Shown: positions 33,231-43,871, numbered from the stretch's first letter. The stretch: 64,000 nt of DNA from Taklimakanibacter sp049323275 (GCA_049323275.1 JBMOOM010000064.1:11849-75848); one strand, 5' to 3'. Notes: generated by a model from the sequence alone, not told the origin. Numbers and translations: made by a program.

Positions 33231-33956
33231 TTATCCCTTCCGGACCAGCTTCGGATTCTGCGCGGCGAAGCTGCGGAATTCCTGGTCGACGCGTTCGAGA
33301 TGCTTGCGCATCGCGTCCTCGGCCTTGGCGACGGAGCGTGAGGCGATGGCCTTGGCGATGGCGCGGTGCTCGTCGAGCGTGCCCGCCATGCGGCCGCGCA
33401 CCGGCAGCATCAGCAGGCGCACGCGGTCGAGATGGCCGCGGATCTCGTCCAGCACCATGTTGAACTTCCACAGGCCGCTCGCCTCGATGATGAGGCGGTG
33501 GAACTCGACATCGAGCTCATAGAAGCGGTTGAGATCGGCGACGCCGCGCGCCGCTTCCTGATAAGCGAGGTTGCGCGCCAGAAGCTGTTCGAGATCGGGC
33601 GGCGGGTTCTTGGTCGCCTCGCACACCGCCTCCACTTCGAGCGCCCGCCGCAAGCCCATGAATTGCAGGATGTCGTCGAAGACGATCGGCGCCACGAAGG
33701 AGCCGCGCTGCGGCTCGATGACGACGAGCTTCTCATAGCCGAGCCGGCTGATCGCGGCGGTGACCGGCGACAGCGAGGCATGGAAGCGCCCGCGGATGAC
33801 GTTCTTGTCGATGGCGGCGCCCGGCGGCAGCGTGCCGGCGACGATGGCGGCCTTCAGCTCCACATAGATGCGCTCGCTCACCGAGGCGCCGGCGGAATCG
33901 CGTGCCGCGAGCTTCGGTGCCAGCTTGCGTCGCGATCGTGCCGTCGTGCCGTCCAC
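33231..33956 (-). CDS. GntR-family (FadR subfamily) transcriptional regulator
   Basis: A protein of 241 residues with a GTG start at 33956 preceded by GGGGTGAG. A winged helix-turn-helix (about 28-90, with GTLPPGAAIDKNVIRGRFHA) is followed by an FCD helical ligand domain containing the metal-binding pattern YELDVEFHRLI and GHLDRVR, DEHRAI. FCD regulators respond to organic or sugar acids. It is divergent from the ABC importer at 34074 and likely represses it. It ends 21 bp beyond the DUF559 element. Confidence 0.85.
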   Translation of the reverse strand: MDGTTARSRRKLAPKLAARDSAGASVSERIYVELKAAIVAGTLPPGAAIDKNVIRGRFHASLSPVTAAISRLGYEKLVVIEPQRGSFVAPIVFDDILQFMGLRRALEVEAVCEATKNPPPDLEQLLARNLAYQEAARGVADLNRFYELDVEFHRLIIEASGLWKFNMVLDEIRGHLDRVRLLMLPVRGRMAGTLDEHRAIAKAIASRSVAKAEDAMRKHLERVDQEFRSFAAQNPKLVRKG

Positions 33957-34000
33957 TTTCTCACCCCTTATCCCAAGGTTCCGTATGCCACGCCCGCATC

Positions 34001-34069
34001 TTGACAGGCAAACCGTCGCTTGAGATACATCCTGTATAACTAGAATATTAGTCAGATAAGACGGGAGGA
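34001..34069 (+). promoter_or_regulatory. Candidate promoter and ribosome site of the ABC importer
   Basis: TTGACA at 34001-34006 is followed after 17 nt by GATACA (34024-34029), a plausible -35/-10 pair reading toward the importer. The AT-rich stretch TATAACTAGAATATTA behind it is a likely operator for the divergent GntR regulator. GGGAGGAG at about 34062-34069 sets the GTG start at 34074. Confidence 0.4.
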
Positions 34070-34073
34070 GCAA

Positions 34074-35650
<1,577 letters not shown>

Positions 35651-35654
<4 letters not shown>

Positions 35655-36946
35655 CGCTGTGGCGCACCCTGTCCGCGACCAAGCTCTATTGGGGCCTCGT
35701 GCTCATCTTCGCCATCGGCGTCCTGTTCTCGCCGGAGACATCGAGCGGCAAGAACATCTTTCTCTCCTACGGCAATCTCACCGACGTGCTGCGCCAGGTG
35801 TCGATCATCGGCCTCGCCGCCGTCGGCATGACGACGGTGATCCTCATCGCCGGCATCGACCTGTCGGTCGGCTCGCTGATGGCCTTCGCCTCCGTCGTCA
35901 CCGGCATGCTGCTCACCCAGGAAGGCTGGACGCCCGCCGCCACCATGGCGGTGCCGGCGCTGGCTTTCGTCGCCTTCATGATCTTCGCCGGACTCACGCG
36001 CTTCGTCTTCGCCAATCTGGCGCGCGGCGATGAAGCGGTCGGCCATCATGAGGCGATGACCCTCGATTCCTTGCGCCGCATCTGGATCCCGCTCGCCGCC
36101 GGCGCCATCGCGGCGATCCTCGCCGGGCTTTATGTGGCGAGCCAGGTGTCGAGCAAATTCGGCGTCATCGCCGTGCTGCTGGTCGTGCCCGCCATCGGGC
36201 TTCTTCTCGGCGCGCTGAACGGCGTCATCATCGTGCGCGGCCGGCTGCAGCCTTTCATCGTGACGCTCGCCATGATGGTGGCCGCACTCGGCATCGCCCG
36301 CCTCACCGCCGGGCAGAACAGCGCCGTGCTGCCGGTCTATCCGGGCTCCAACGCCACCGCCGATTTCAACAATCTGCGCTCCATGCTGTGGGGCGTGGCG
36401 CCGGTGCCGGGCCTCTTCTTCATCGCCGCGGCGATCCTCTATGCCGCGCTCCTGCGCTTCACCGCCTTCGGGCGTTATGTCTATGCGATCGGCGGCAATG
36501 AGGAGGCGACGCGGCTGTCGGGCGTCAAGGTCGATCGCGTCAAGATCGCCGTCTATGCCTTTTCCGGCATGCTGGCCGCGGTGGCGGGCGTCCTCTACGT
36601 GGCGCAATACCGCCAGGGCAAGCCCGATGCGGGCTCGGGGCTGGAACTCGACGCGATCGCCGCGGTGGTGATCGGCGGCACCAGCCTGATGGGCGGGCGC
36701 GGCAGCATCGCCGGCACCATCGTCGGCGTGCTCATCTTCGGGCTGCTCTCCAATATCCTGCAGCTCCACAACATCAATTCCAACCTGCAGCTCGTGCTCA
36801 AGGGGCTGATCATCGTGGTCACGGTGCTGGTGCAGGAACGCAATCTCGACGGCCTGTTCGGCCGCTGGTCGCAGAAGGGCCAGGACCGGAAGGCGCAAGC
36901 GGGGTCGGCTGCGGTGCAGCCGGACAATGGCAAGAAATCGTCATGA
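35651..36946 (+). CDS. Sugar ABC transporter permease (RbsC/XylH type)
   Basis: A hydrophobic protein of 431 residues, about 100 more than RbsC. It contains GMTTVILIAGIDLSVGSLMA, ALNGVIIVRGRLQPFIVTLA and the coupling loop FGRYVYAIGGNEEATRLSGV. The extra length is a hydrophilic insertion with charged residues (about 118-150, ARGDEAVGHHEAMTLDSLRR) plus extra membrane segments, as in XylH-like permeases, and a polar C-terminal tail. It is translated from an ATG overlapping the ATPase stop. Confidence 0.9.
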
Positions 36947-36960
36947 CAGGAGGAAGATCC

Positions 36961-37932
36961 ATGAAACGCCGTGACTTCATCAAAGTTTCCATGCTGGCGG
37001 CCGGGGCGCCCTTGGCCGTCTATCTGCCGCAGGGCTTTGCGCCGGCGCGCGCCCAGGCGAAGTGGAAGATCGGCTTCTCGCAGGTCACCACAATCGAGCC
37101 CTGGCGCGTCCAGTTCAACAAGGACATAGAGGCCGAAGCCAAGAAACATCCGGAGGTCGAGCTCATCGTCACCGACGGCGAGGACAAGACCGAGAAGCAG
37201 GTGGCCGATGTCGAGAATCTCATCCGCCAGGAGATCAATGCGCTGCTCATCTCGCCGAAAGAATCGGCCGGCCTGACCGGCGTCGTCGAGCAGGCGATCG
37301 ACGCGAAAATTCCGGTCATCGTGCTCGACCGCAATGTCGAGACCGACCGCTACGCGCAATTCATCGGCGGCGACAATGTGGTGATCGGGCGGGCCGCCGG
37401 CGAGCATGCGGTGAAGCTGCTGGGCGGCGCGGGCGCCGCCAAGGGCAAGCTGGTCGAGATCTGGGGCGGCCTCGGCACCCAGGCCTCGCATGACCGCCAT
37501 AACGGCTTCCATGAATTCACCGACAAGGAAAAGGGCATCGAGAACCTGCTCGACCAGCAATCGGCGGACTGGAAGCAGGCGGCCGCCTACGACGTCATGG
37601 CGACGGCGCTCCGCAATCACGAGAAGATCGATCTCGTCTATGGCCACAATGATCCCATGGCCTATGGCGCCTATCTCGCCGCCAAGGATGTCGGGCGCGA
37701 GAAGGAGATCAAGTTCCTCGGCGTCGACGCGCTGCCGAATGAAGGCGTGACCTGGGTTCACAATGGCGAGCTCGCGGCCACCTTCCTCTATCCCACCCCC
37801 GGCGCCGAAGGCCTGCGCCAGGCGATCAAGCTCCTCAATGGCGAGAAGATCGAGAAGAAGATCGTGCTGCCGACCCTGACGGTGACGAAGGAAAACGCCG
37901 ATCAGATCATGAAGGACAACGGGCTGTTGTAA
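36961..37932 (+). CDS. Sugar ABC transporter binding protein, Tat-type signal
   Basis: A protein of 323 residues of the RbsB-like type I fold. The N-terminus MKRRDFIKVSMLAAGAPLAV has the twin-arginine motif RRDFIK, so it is probably folded before export. The mature part has KIGFSQVTTIEPWRVQFNKD, VLDRNVETDRYAQFIGGDN and VYGHNDPMAYGAYLAAK. GGAGGAAG lies 7 nt before the ATG at 36961. It completes the importer 34074-37932. The type I fold with a FIGGDN-type pocket resembles binding proteins for ribose-like or galactofuranose-like sugars; the ligand is open. Confidence 0.88.
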   Translation: MKRRDFIKVSMLAAGAPLAVYLPQGFAPARAQAKWKIGFSQVTTIEPWRVQFNKDIEAEAKKHPEVELIVTDGEDKTEKQVADVENLIRQEINALLISPKESAGLTGVVEQAIDAKIPVIVLDRNVETDRYAQFIGGDNVVIGRAAGEHAVKLLGGAGAAKGKLVEIWGGLGTQASHDRHNGFHEFTDKEKGIENLLDQQSADWKQAAAYDVMATALRNHEKIDLVYGHNDPMAYGAYLAAKDVGREKEIKFLGVDALPNEGVTWVHNGELAATFLYPTPGAEGLRQAIKLLNGEKIEKKIVLPTLTVTKENADQIMKDNGLL

Positions 37933-37936
37933 TATT

Positions 37937-38088
37937 ACCCTCGCCCCGCGTGAGCGGGGAGAGGGAAGGGGCCCGCCGCGCAGCGGCGGGAAGGGTGAGG
38001 GGCCAGCGCGCAGTTCTTGTGCAGGCCCCTCACCCTCCCATTGCTGCGCAATGGGTCCCTCCCTCTCCCCTCTGCGAGGGGCGAGGGC
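37937..38088. repeat. Composite palindromic element of a third sequence family
   Basis: The 166-bp space between two convergent genes is filled by a left arm (CCCTCGCCCCGCGTGAGCGG, then GCCCGCCGCGCAGCGGCGGG) and an inverted right arm (CCCCTCACCCTCCCATTGCT, then CTCTCCCCTCTGCGAGGGGC). It is of the same type as the interrupted repeat at 18127-18433. It may end transcription from both sides. Confidence 0.75.
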
Positions 38089-38098
38089 GAATCCATCC

Positions 38099-40003
38099 CT
38101 AGTCTTCAAGAAGCAGCGCGAGCTTCTCGATCCGCGCATCATCGGCCTGCGGGAGCAGCCGGCGGGCGATCCGCGTCGCCGCGCGGTCGCCGGCATGATA
38201 GGCGAGCAGGGCGATGAGCAGGAGCAGCGGCGGCATGCCGAGCGTCGCGGCGGCTTTCATGAGGCCGTCCTTTCGCGCGATCGCCAGCAGATCCTCGCGA
38301 AGCGTCAGCGGGAGCTGCGAAAGATCGCCGGCCAGGAGGCGCTGAGGGTCGGAGGCCCAGTCGATCTTGAGGGCGAACCGTCTCGCGATGTGCGGGCCGT
38401 CGAGCTTGGTCGAGAGGCGCCGGCTGCCGCGGCGGAGCAAAGCGGGCGCGGGCTCGGCGAAATCCATGAGACATTGGGCCAGGGCGGGCGCCGGCAGGGC
38501 GACCGGCCGCTGGCCGGGAAGCACTTCCTGGGTGGCGCCGGCTTCATCGACCAGGACCAGGCTGGTCAGATGCGACACGAGGCCTTCGCGCTCGGCGAGC
38601 CCGGCCGCTTCGGCCTCGTTCAGCGTCGGCAGGAGGAAGCTCGCCGAGGCGGCGGCCACGGCGCGGCTGATGAGTTCCAGCTCGCCGGTGGCGGGGGCGG
38701 CGTCATGGCTCAGCGTCACCATCATGCCGGCGCGCCGGAAAGTCTCCGTATCCGTCCGGCGGCCGGCGCCGCGCAGAGTGTCGAGCGCCGCGGCGAGAAG
38801 GCCGTCGAGATCGGCGCCGCCGCTGACGAAGATGTCGCCGCCGGTGAGCGCCGCCAGATGGCCGACATTGGCCTCGAGACTGTCCTCGCCGACGAGCACG
38901 ACGCTGACCGGGCGGCCCATTCGCGCCAGCTCCTGCACGTCGAGCGCGTGACTCTTGCCGTCGGTGATCAGCAGGATGCTATCGGCGGCGGAGCCCTGGA
39001 TCGCCGCCGCGAGGGCCGCGCCGATCTCCGTTCCGCCCGCGGGCGCCGACAGCTGGTCGACGAGCCGGCCGAGCTTGCCGGCGCCGACCCGGCGGACCCG
39101 GCTGTCGAACTCCCACAGATCGACGGCATCGTCGGGCGACAGGGCGCCGGCGAGCTTGCGCAGGGCCGCGACGACGTGATCATGCTTGCTCGCGGCGTCA
39201 CGGCCGGGGCTCACCTCGTCCTGCATGGAGCCTGAGTGATCGACCAGGACGGCGATGTTCAGGGAAGCGTCCGGCGCGGGCGCCGGCTGCAGCGCGAGAG
39301 ACACCGCGCGGCCGTCGGCGGCGGTTCCCCGCACGAGACCTGAGCGCCAGCCGTCGATGGCGAGATCGATCGGACGGTTCAGGACGAGCTTCGCTTTTCC
39401 GTCAACGAGGGTTCCGCCGGCGAGGCGGACCCGCGCGCCGGGGGCGTGGACCGTCAGCGTGCCGGTCACGGGCGCGCCGCCGACTTTAAGATCATCCGAC
39501 CCGGCGAGCGGCGATGTGCCATAGACATCGCCGACGGTGACCGGAATGCGCAAGTGTCCCGTGGCCGCAATGACGGTGAGGGTCGCGACCCATTGCGTCC
39601 GGACCTCGATTTCAGCGCCGGCCGGAATATTGGCCACCGAGAGCATGTGGATGCCGCGCAGCACCTCCTCATGGAGGACCGCCGATTTGCCGCGCTCGAT
39701 GGCGTCTTCATAGGTCGCCCGCGCCTTGTTGCGGCTTTGCGCCTTGGCGATGAGCTCGCGGCCGGCGATCTTCACCCGGAGATCGAACAGCGTCGCATGG
39801 ACCGGCATCGGAAAAGTGAGCGTGGCTTCGATGGGCTTGTCTTCGGTGTTGCGGAACAGGCGCGTGGTGGTGACGATGGCGAGGCCGCCCTCGATGACGA
39901 CGTCGAAATCGGTGCCGGACAGCGGAACGGGATGCGGGGCGGCGCGCCGCTCGAGAAAGACGCGCAGCGGATCATGGAGGACGGCGGAGCTAGCGGTCGG
40001 CAT
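38099..40003 (-). CDS. VIT and von Willebrand A domain protein
   Basis: A protein of 634 residues. The first part (about 20-150) is a VIT domain with FPMPVHATLFDLRVKIAGRE and KAQSRNKARATYEDAIERGK. A VWA domain follows (about 245-400) with the metal-site motif DHSGS in VLVDHSGSMQDE. The C-terminal third is helical and includes a short hydrophobic stretch LGMPPLLLLIALLAY near residue 600. There is no signal peptide, so it is likely cytoplasmic or membrane-attached at its end. Its start overlaps a MerR-like regulator gene. The role is unknown. Confidence 0.82.
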   Translation of the reverse strand: MPTASSAVLHDPLRVFLERRAAPHPVPLSGTDFDVVIEGGLAIVTTTRLFRNTEDKPIEATLTFPMPVHATLFDLRVKIAGRELIAKAQSRNKARATYEDAIERGKSAVLHEEVLRGIHMLSVANIPAGAEIEVRTQWVATLTVIAATGHLRIPVTVGDVYGTSPLAGSDDLKVGGAPVTGTLTVHAPGARVRLAGGTLVDGKAKLVLNRPIDLAIDGWRSGLVRGTAADGRAVSLALQPAPAPDASLNIAVLVDHSGSMQDEVSPGRDAASKHDHVVAALRKLAGALSPDDAVDLWEFDSRVRRVGAGKLGRLVDQLSAPAGGTEIGAALAAAIQGSAADSILLITDGKSHALDVQELARMGRPVSVVLVGEDSLEANVGHLAALTGGDIFVSGGADLDGLLAAALDTLRGAGRRTDTETFRRAGMMVTLSHDAAPATGELELISRAVAAASASFLLPTLNEAEAAGLAEREGLVSHLTSLVLVDEAGATQEVLPGQRPVALPAPALAQCLMDFAEPAPALLRRGSRRLSTKLDGPHIARRFALKIDWASDPQRLLAGDLSQLPLTLREDLLAIARKDGLMKAAATLGMPPLLLLIALLAYHAGDRAATRIARRLLPQADDARIEKLALLLED

Positions 40004-40346
40004 CGGGACTCTCCTTGAGAATGTCGTCGAGAAGCGCCTGGACCGCGGCGACGATGTGGCGGGGATCGGTCCCGCTCCCGAGCAGCCCCGGGGCGATGGT
40101 GAGGGTGACGTCGGGCGTGACCGGGAAGGGGATGCCTTCCTTGGCCGCGAGCATCAGCTTGATGGCGGCGGGCGGAAATCCGAGCTCGCGCAGGCGGTTG
40201 TAGCGGTGGATGGCGTCGAGATGCTGCTCGCCATAGCTGGCATTGGCGCGTCCGCCCTCGGGCGGCGGCATGAAGCCCTCCGAGATCAGATAGCGGACCT
40301 GGCGTTCGGTGATGCGGGCGGCGGCGATGAGGTCACGGATATTCAC
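39990..40346 (-). CDS. MerR-like helix-turn-helix regulator
   Basis: A protein of 118 residues from the GTG at 40346, with AAAGGAGA correctly spaced before it; a TTG at 40364 is an alternative. The N-terminal winged helix NIRDLIAAARITERQVRYLI and GRANASYGEQHLDAIHRYNR is MerR-like, followed by a short region ending LQALLDDILKESPDADR. There is no metal-binding cysteine. Its stop overlaps the VIT/VWA start by 14 nt, so the two act together. A 12-bp perfect inverted repeat covers its ribosome site. Confidence 0.75.
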   Translation of the reverse strand: MNIRDLIAAARITERQVRYLISEGFMPPPEGGRANASYGEQHLDAIHRYNRLRELGFPPAAIKLMLAAKEGIPFPVTPDVTLTIAPGLLGSGTDPRHIVAAVQALLDDILKESPDADR

Positions 40347-40351
40347 GGCAT

Positions 40352-40382
40352 CTCCTTTCGACAAGAGATATGTCGAAAGGAG
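40352..40382. promoter_or_regulatory. Perfect 12-bp inverted repeat covering the regulator's ribosome site
   Basis: CTCCTTTCGACA (40352-40363) and TGTCGAAAGGAG (40371-40382) are exact complements around a 7-nt spacer. Read on the minus strand, the second arm in the mRNA contains the AAAGGAG ribosome site of the MerR-like gene and the first arm pairs with it. It may be a DNA operator for self-regulation, or an RNA hairpin that hides the ribosome site on transcripts coming from fahA. There is no T run, so it is not an ordinary terminator. Confidence 0.6.
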
Positions 40383-40400
40383 GGTGGGCGCAAGGTCTTT

Positions 40401-41402
40401 TTACAAAGTTTTTGTTGAAAGGGCCGGCGGACTCTCCACCTTCTGCTCGATCGCGCCGAAGATCGAGTGGCCCCGGGCATCCATCATCTCGATCCGCACC
40501 TCATCGCCGACGCGCAGGAACGGCGTCTTGGGATTGCCGTCGCGGATCGTCTCGATCATGCGCAGCTCGGCGATGCAGGAATAGCCGCGGGCTCCATCCT
40601 TGTTCGACACGGTCCCTGACCCGATGATCGAGCCGGCGCAAAGCGGCCGCGTCTTCGCCGCATGGGCGATCAGCTGGCCGAAATCGAAGGTCATGTCCTC
40701 GCCGGCTTCGGCGCGCCCGAACGGCTTGCCGTTGAGATCGACATGAAGCGGCAGATGCAGCTTGCCGCCGTCCCAGGCGGCGCCCAACTCATCCGGCGTC
40801 ACCGCGACGGGCGAGAAGGCGGAAGACGGTTTCGACTGGAAGAAGCCGAAGCCCTTGGCGAGCTCGCCCGGAATGAGCCCGCGCAGCGACACGTCGTTCA
40901 CCAGCATCACCAGCCGGATGAAGGCGCGGGCATCGCCGGCCGAAACACCCATCGGCACATCGCCCGTCACCACCGCGACCTCGCCCTCCATGTCGATGCC
41001 CCAGGCCTCGTCCGCCAGAGCGATCGGATCGCGCGGACCCAGGAAGGAATCGGAGCCGCCCTGATACATCAGGGGATCGCTCCAGAAGCTCTCCGGCATT
41101 TCGGCGCCGCGCGCTTTGCGCACCAGCTCGACATGATTCACATAGGCCGAGCCGTCGGCCCACTGAAACGCGCGGGGCAGAGGCGAACAACACTCGTGCT
41201 CGTGGAAGCGGAAGGACGGCACCGAGCCATGCTCGAGCTGCTCCGCCAGATCGGCGAGCTTCGGTGCGGCATGTTTCCAGTCATCCAGCGCCTTCTGCAG
41301 GGACGAGGCGATCCGGAACGCCTCGGTGGCGCGCGTCAGGTCGCGCGAGACCACGACGAGCCTGCCGTCGCGCGTGCCGTCTTTCAGTGTGGCGAGCTTC
41401 AT
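40401..41402 (-). CDS. fahA: Fumarylacetoacetate hydrolase family protein
   Basis: A protein of 333 residues of the FAH fold. The metal-site acidic residues are in AWGIDMEGEVAVVTGD and VNDVSLRGLIPGELAKGFGF, and the later SIIGSGTVSNKD and KTPFLRVGDEVRIEM are typical of fumarylacetoacetate hydrolases of tyrosine breakdown. It splits fumarylacetoacetate into fumarate and acetoacetate, the last step after HmgA and MaiA. The ATG overlaps the hmgA stop. Confidence 0.88.
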   Translation of the reverse strand: MKLATLKDGTRDGRLVVVSRDLTRATEAFRIASSLQKALDDWKHAAPKLADLAEQLEHGSVPSFRFHEHECCSPLPRAFQWADGSAYVNHVELVRKARGAEMPESFWSDPLMYQGGSDSFLGPRDPIALADEAWGIDMEGEVAVVTGDVPMGVSAGDARAFIRLVMLVNDVSLRGLIPGELAKGFGFFQSKPSSAFSPVAVTPDELGAAWDGGKLHLPLHVDLNGKPFGRAEAGEDMTFDFGQLIAHAAKTRPLCAGSIIGSGTVSNKDGARGYSCIAELRMIETIRDGNPKTPFLRVGDEVRIEMMDARGHSIFGAIEQKVESPPALSTKTL

Positions 41403-42709
41403 GGTTTCCCGTTGAATTTCTTGGTCAGGCCGGCCCAGCACTCGATGTAATCGGTCTGCAGGGTCTCGACGCTCGCCGCATAGGAGGTGAGATGCTGCGG
41501 AAAACGCGTCTCGAACATGAAGGCCAGCGTGTCGGTGAGCTTGTGAGGTTTCAGCTCGACGGTGCTGGCTTTCTCGAACGCCGTCGCATCGGGCCCATGC
41601 GGCAGCATGCAATTATGCAGGCTGATGCCGCCTGGCACGAAGCCGTCGGGCTTGGCGTCATATTGCCCGTAAATCAGCCCCATGAATTCCGACATGATGT
41701 TCATGTGGAACCAGGGCGGCCGGAAGGAATGCTCGGCGACCGACCAGCGTTCGGGAAAGATGACGAAATCGACATTGGCGGTGCCCTCCTCGCCGGACGG
41801 CGCCGTCATCACGGTGAAGATCGACGGATCGGGATGGTCGAAGAGGATGGCGCCGACCGGCGAAAAGGTTCTGAGGTCGTATTTATAGGGCGCGTAATTG
41901 CCGTGCCAGGCGACGACGTCGAGCGGCGACTGGCCGATCTTCGTGACATAGAACCTGCCGCCCCATTTGACGGTGAGCTCGGACGGCGTCTCCTTGTCCT
42001 CGAAGGCGGCGACCGGCGTCTTGAAGTCGCGCGGATTGGCGAGGCAGTTGGCGCCGATCGGCCCGCGGTCCGGCAGCGTGAACTTGGCGCCGTAATTCTC
42101 GCAGAGATAGCCGCGCGCCGGCCCGTCGAGAAGCTCGGCGCGGAACTTCATCCCGCGCGGGATGACGCAGATCTCGCCGGGCGTGACCTCGATGCGGCCG
42201 AGCTCCGTCCAGAACCGTAAGCCGCCAGACTGCGGCACCACCAGCATCTCGGCATCGGCATTGAAGAAATATTCGTCCGCCATCGAGCGGTTGACGAGGA
42301 ACACCGAGGCCGCCATGCCGGTCTGGGTATTGACGTCGCCGCCCGTCGTCATGGTGCGGATGCCGGAGACGAAGCTCGTCGCCTCGTTCGGCATCGGCGG
42401 CGGGCCCCAGCGCAACTGGCCGATCGGCAGATCGTGATCGTCGAGGCAGGGCGCGGTTTTCCAGAACGGAAGCTCCGTCCTGGTGAAGCGCCCGGTATGC
42501 CTGACCGAGGGCCTGATGCGGTAGAGCCAGGAGCGCTCATTGATGCCGCGCGGGGCGGTGAAGGGCGAGCCCGACAATTGCTCGGCATAGAGCCCATAGG
42601 CGCAACGCTGCGGCGAGTTCTGGCCATGCGGCAGGGCGCCCGTCAGCGCCTCGGTCTCGAAGTCGTTGCCGAAGCCCGGCATGTAACCGGCAAGGATCGC
42701 GCTTTTCAT
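41399..42709 (-). CDS. hmgA: Homogentisate 1,2-dioxygenase
   Basis: A protein of 436 residues from the ATG at 42709 (MKSAILAGYMPGFGNDFETE), the usual start of this family. The iron site is seen in PPWFHMNIMSEFMGLIYG (His and Glu) and a third His in MLPHGPDATAFEKAS. It opens homogentisate to maleylacetoacetate. It is the first gene of hmgA-fahA and is divergent from a MarR regulator and maiA, which completes the route. Confidence 0.95.
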   Translation of the reverse strand: MKSAILAGYMPGFGNDFETEALTGALPHGQNSPQRCAYGLYAEQLSGSPFTAPRGINERSWLYRIRPSVRHTGRFTRTELPFWKTAPCLDDHDLPIGQLRWGPPPMPNEATSFVSGIRTMTTGGDVNTQTGMAASVFLVNRSMADEYFFNADAEMLVVPQSGGLRFWTELGRIEVTPGEICVIPRGMKFRAELLDGPARGYLCENYGAKFTLPDRGPIGANCLANPRDFKTPVAAFEDKETPSELTVKWGGRFYVTKIGQSPLDVVAWHGNYAPYKYDLRTFSPVGAILFDHPDPSIFTVMTAPSGEEGTANVDFVIFPERWSVAEHSFRPPWFHMNIMSEFMGLIYGQYDAKPDGFVPGGISLHNCMLPHGPDATAFEKASTVELKPHKLTDTLAFMFETRFPQHLTSYAASVETLQTDYIECWAGLTKKFNGKP

Positions 42710-42723
42710 CGGCGCCTCCATCA

Positions 42724-42770
42724 ATATGGTTTCATATGCAACTATATGATGGTTGCGCCTGAAACCATAT
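42724..42770. promoter_or_regulatory. Two nested operator-like palindromes of the homogentisate genes
   Basis: ATATGGTTTCA (42724-42734) and TGAAACCATAT (42760-42770) are exact inverted copies. Two GGTT...AAC sites can be read within them: GTTTCATATGCAAC centred on CATATG at 42733-42738, and GGTTGCGCCTGAAACC at 42751-42766. They fill the space between hmgA and the MarR-family gene and are the likely binding sites of that regulator. Confidence 0.6.
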
Positions 42771-42786
42771 CTTGTCAAGATGGCGC

Positions 42787-43233
42787 ATGGCCCATTTCGA
42801 GCTCATCCGCTTCCTTCCGTTTCGGCTGAACCGCCTGGCGGCGGAGATTTCCGAGGAGCTCGCGGCGCTTTATGCCGAACGCTTCGGCATCGACATCCCG
42901 CAATGGCGGGTGCTCGCCACTCTGTCTTCGGGCGGCGGCTGGACCGCGCAAGCGATCGTCGCCTCGACCCGCACCCATAAATCGACCATCAGCCGCGCGG
43001 TCGAGGCCCTGAGCCGGCGCGGCCTCGTCGAAAGCATCCGCTCACCCGACGACAGGCGCGCCTTTCATCTGCATCTCACCGCCCAGGGGCGCCGATTGTT
43101 CCGCCAGCTCGAGCCGCTGGTGCTCGATTATGAGCGCAAGCTCCTGGCGCGTCTGAGCGAAAGCGAGGGCCGCGCCCTCGACAGAGGCATCGGCGCCCTC
43201 GAAAAGGCGCTCAAGCTCGAGGAGCAGGCGTGA
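42787..43233 (+). CDS. MarR-family regulator of the homogentisate pathway
   Basis: A protein of 148 residues with a MarR winged helix: IPQWRVLATLSSGGGWTAQA, the recognition helix in THKSTISRAVEALSRRGLV and the wing SPDDRRAFHLHLT. It is divergent from hmgA and overlaps maiA, the classical arrangement of HmgR-type repressors, which are released by homogentisate. Two palindromes lie between it and hmgA. Confidence 0.85.
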   Translation: MAHFELIRFLPFRLNRLAAEISEELAALYAERFGIDIPQWRVLATLSSGGGWTAQAIVASTRTHKSTISRAVEALSRRGLVESIRSPDDRRAFHLHLTAQGRRLFRQLEPLVLDYERKLLARLSESEGRALDRGIGALEKALKLEEQA

Positions 43234-43871
43234 TGAGACTTTACGATTATTTCCGCTCCTCGGCCGCCTATCGCGTCCGTATCGCGCTCAAGCTGAAGAA
43301 CGTGCAGGTCGAGCAAGTCGGCATTCATCTGCTCAAGGATGGCGGCCGCCAGCATGGCGCCGACTATCGCGCCAGGAATCCGCAAGGGCTCGTTCCCGCT
43401 TTGGAGCTCGATGACGGCACGGTGCTCACCCAGTCGCTCGCCATCATCGACTATCTCGACACGGTCTTTCCGGAGCCGCGTCTCGTTCCGGCCGATCCCG
43501 TTCTCGCCGCCAAGGCGCGCGCCGTGGCGCTGACGATCGCCTGCGACATCCATCCGCTCGATAACCTTCGCGTCCTCGACTATCTCAAAGGTCGCCTCGG
43601 CCATTCGCAGGGAGACGTGGACGACTGGTACCGGCATTGGATCCTGGCGGGCGGTCTCGACGCGGTCGAGGCGCTGATCGAGGGGGATCGCTTCTGCTTC
43701 GGCGACAGTCCGTCGGTCGCCGATATCTGCCTCATTCCGCAGGTCTTCAATGCGCGCCGCTTCAAGGTCGACATATCGCATCTGCGGAAGATCGAGGCGG
43801 TCGACCGGCACTGCAAGGCGCTGCCGGCCTTCCTCGCCGCGCATCCTTTGCGGCAGCCCGACGCCGAATAA
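43233..43871 (+). CDS. maiA: Maleylacetoacetate isomerase (zeta-class GST)
   Basis: A protein of 212 residues with the zeta-class glutathione motif SSAAYRVRIAL near 10-20 and QGLVPALELDDGTVLTQSLA, followed by a helical C-terminal domain. It turns maleylacetoacetate into fumarylacetoacetate with glutathione, the step between HmgA and FahA. The ATG overlaps the stop of the MarR gene. Confidence 0.92.
   Translation: MRLYDYFRSSAAYRVRIALKLKNVQVEQVGIHLLKDGGRQHGADYRARNPQGLVPALELDDGTVLTQSLAIIDYLDTVFPEPRLVPADPVLAAKARAVALTIACDIHPLDNLRVLDYLKGRLGHSQGDVDDWYRHWILAGGLDAVEALIEGDRFCFGDSPSVADICLIPQVFNARRFKVDISHLRKIEAVDRHCKALPAFLAAHPLRQPDAE

Noticed and set aside
37937..38088. Rho-independent terminator
   Set aside because: The hairpins are strong but lack a T tract on either strand; I list the region as a repeat with possible terminator activity.
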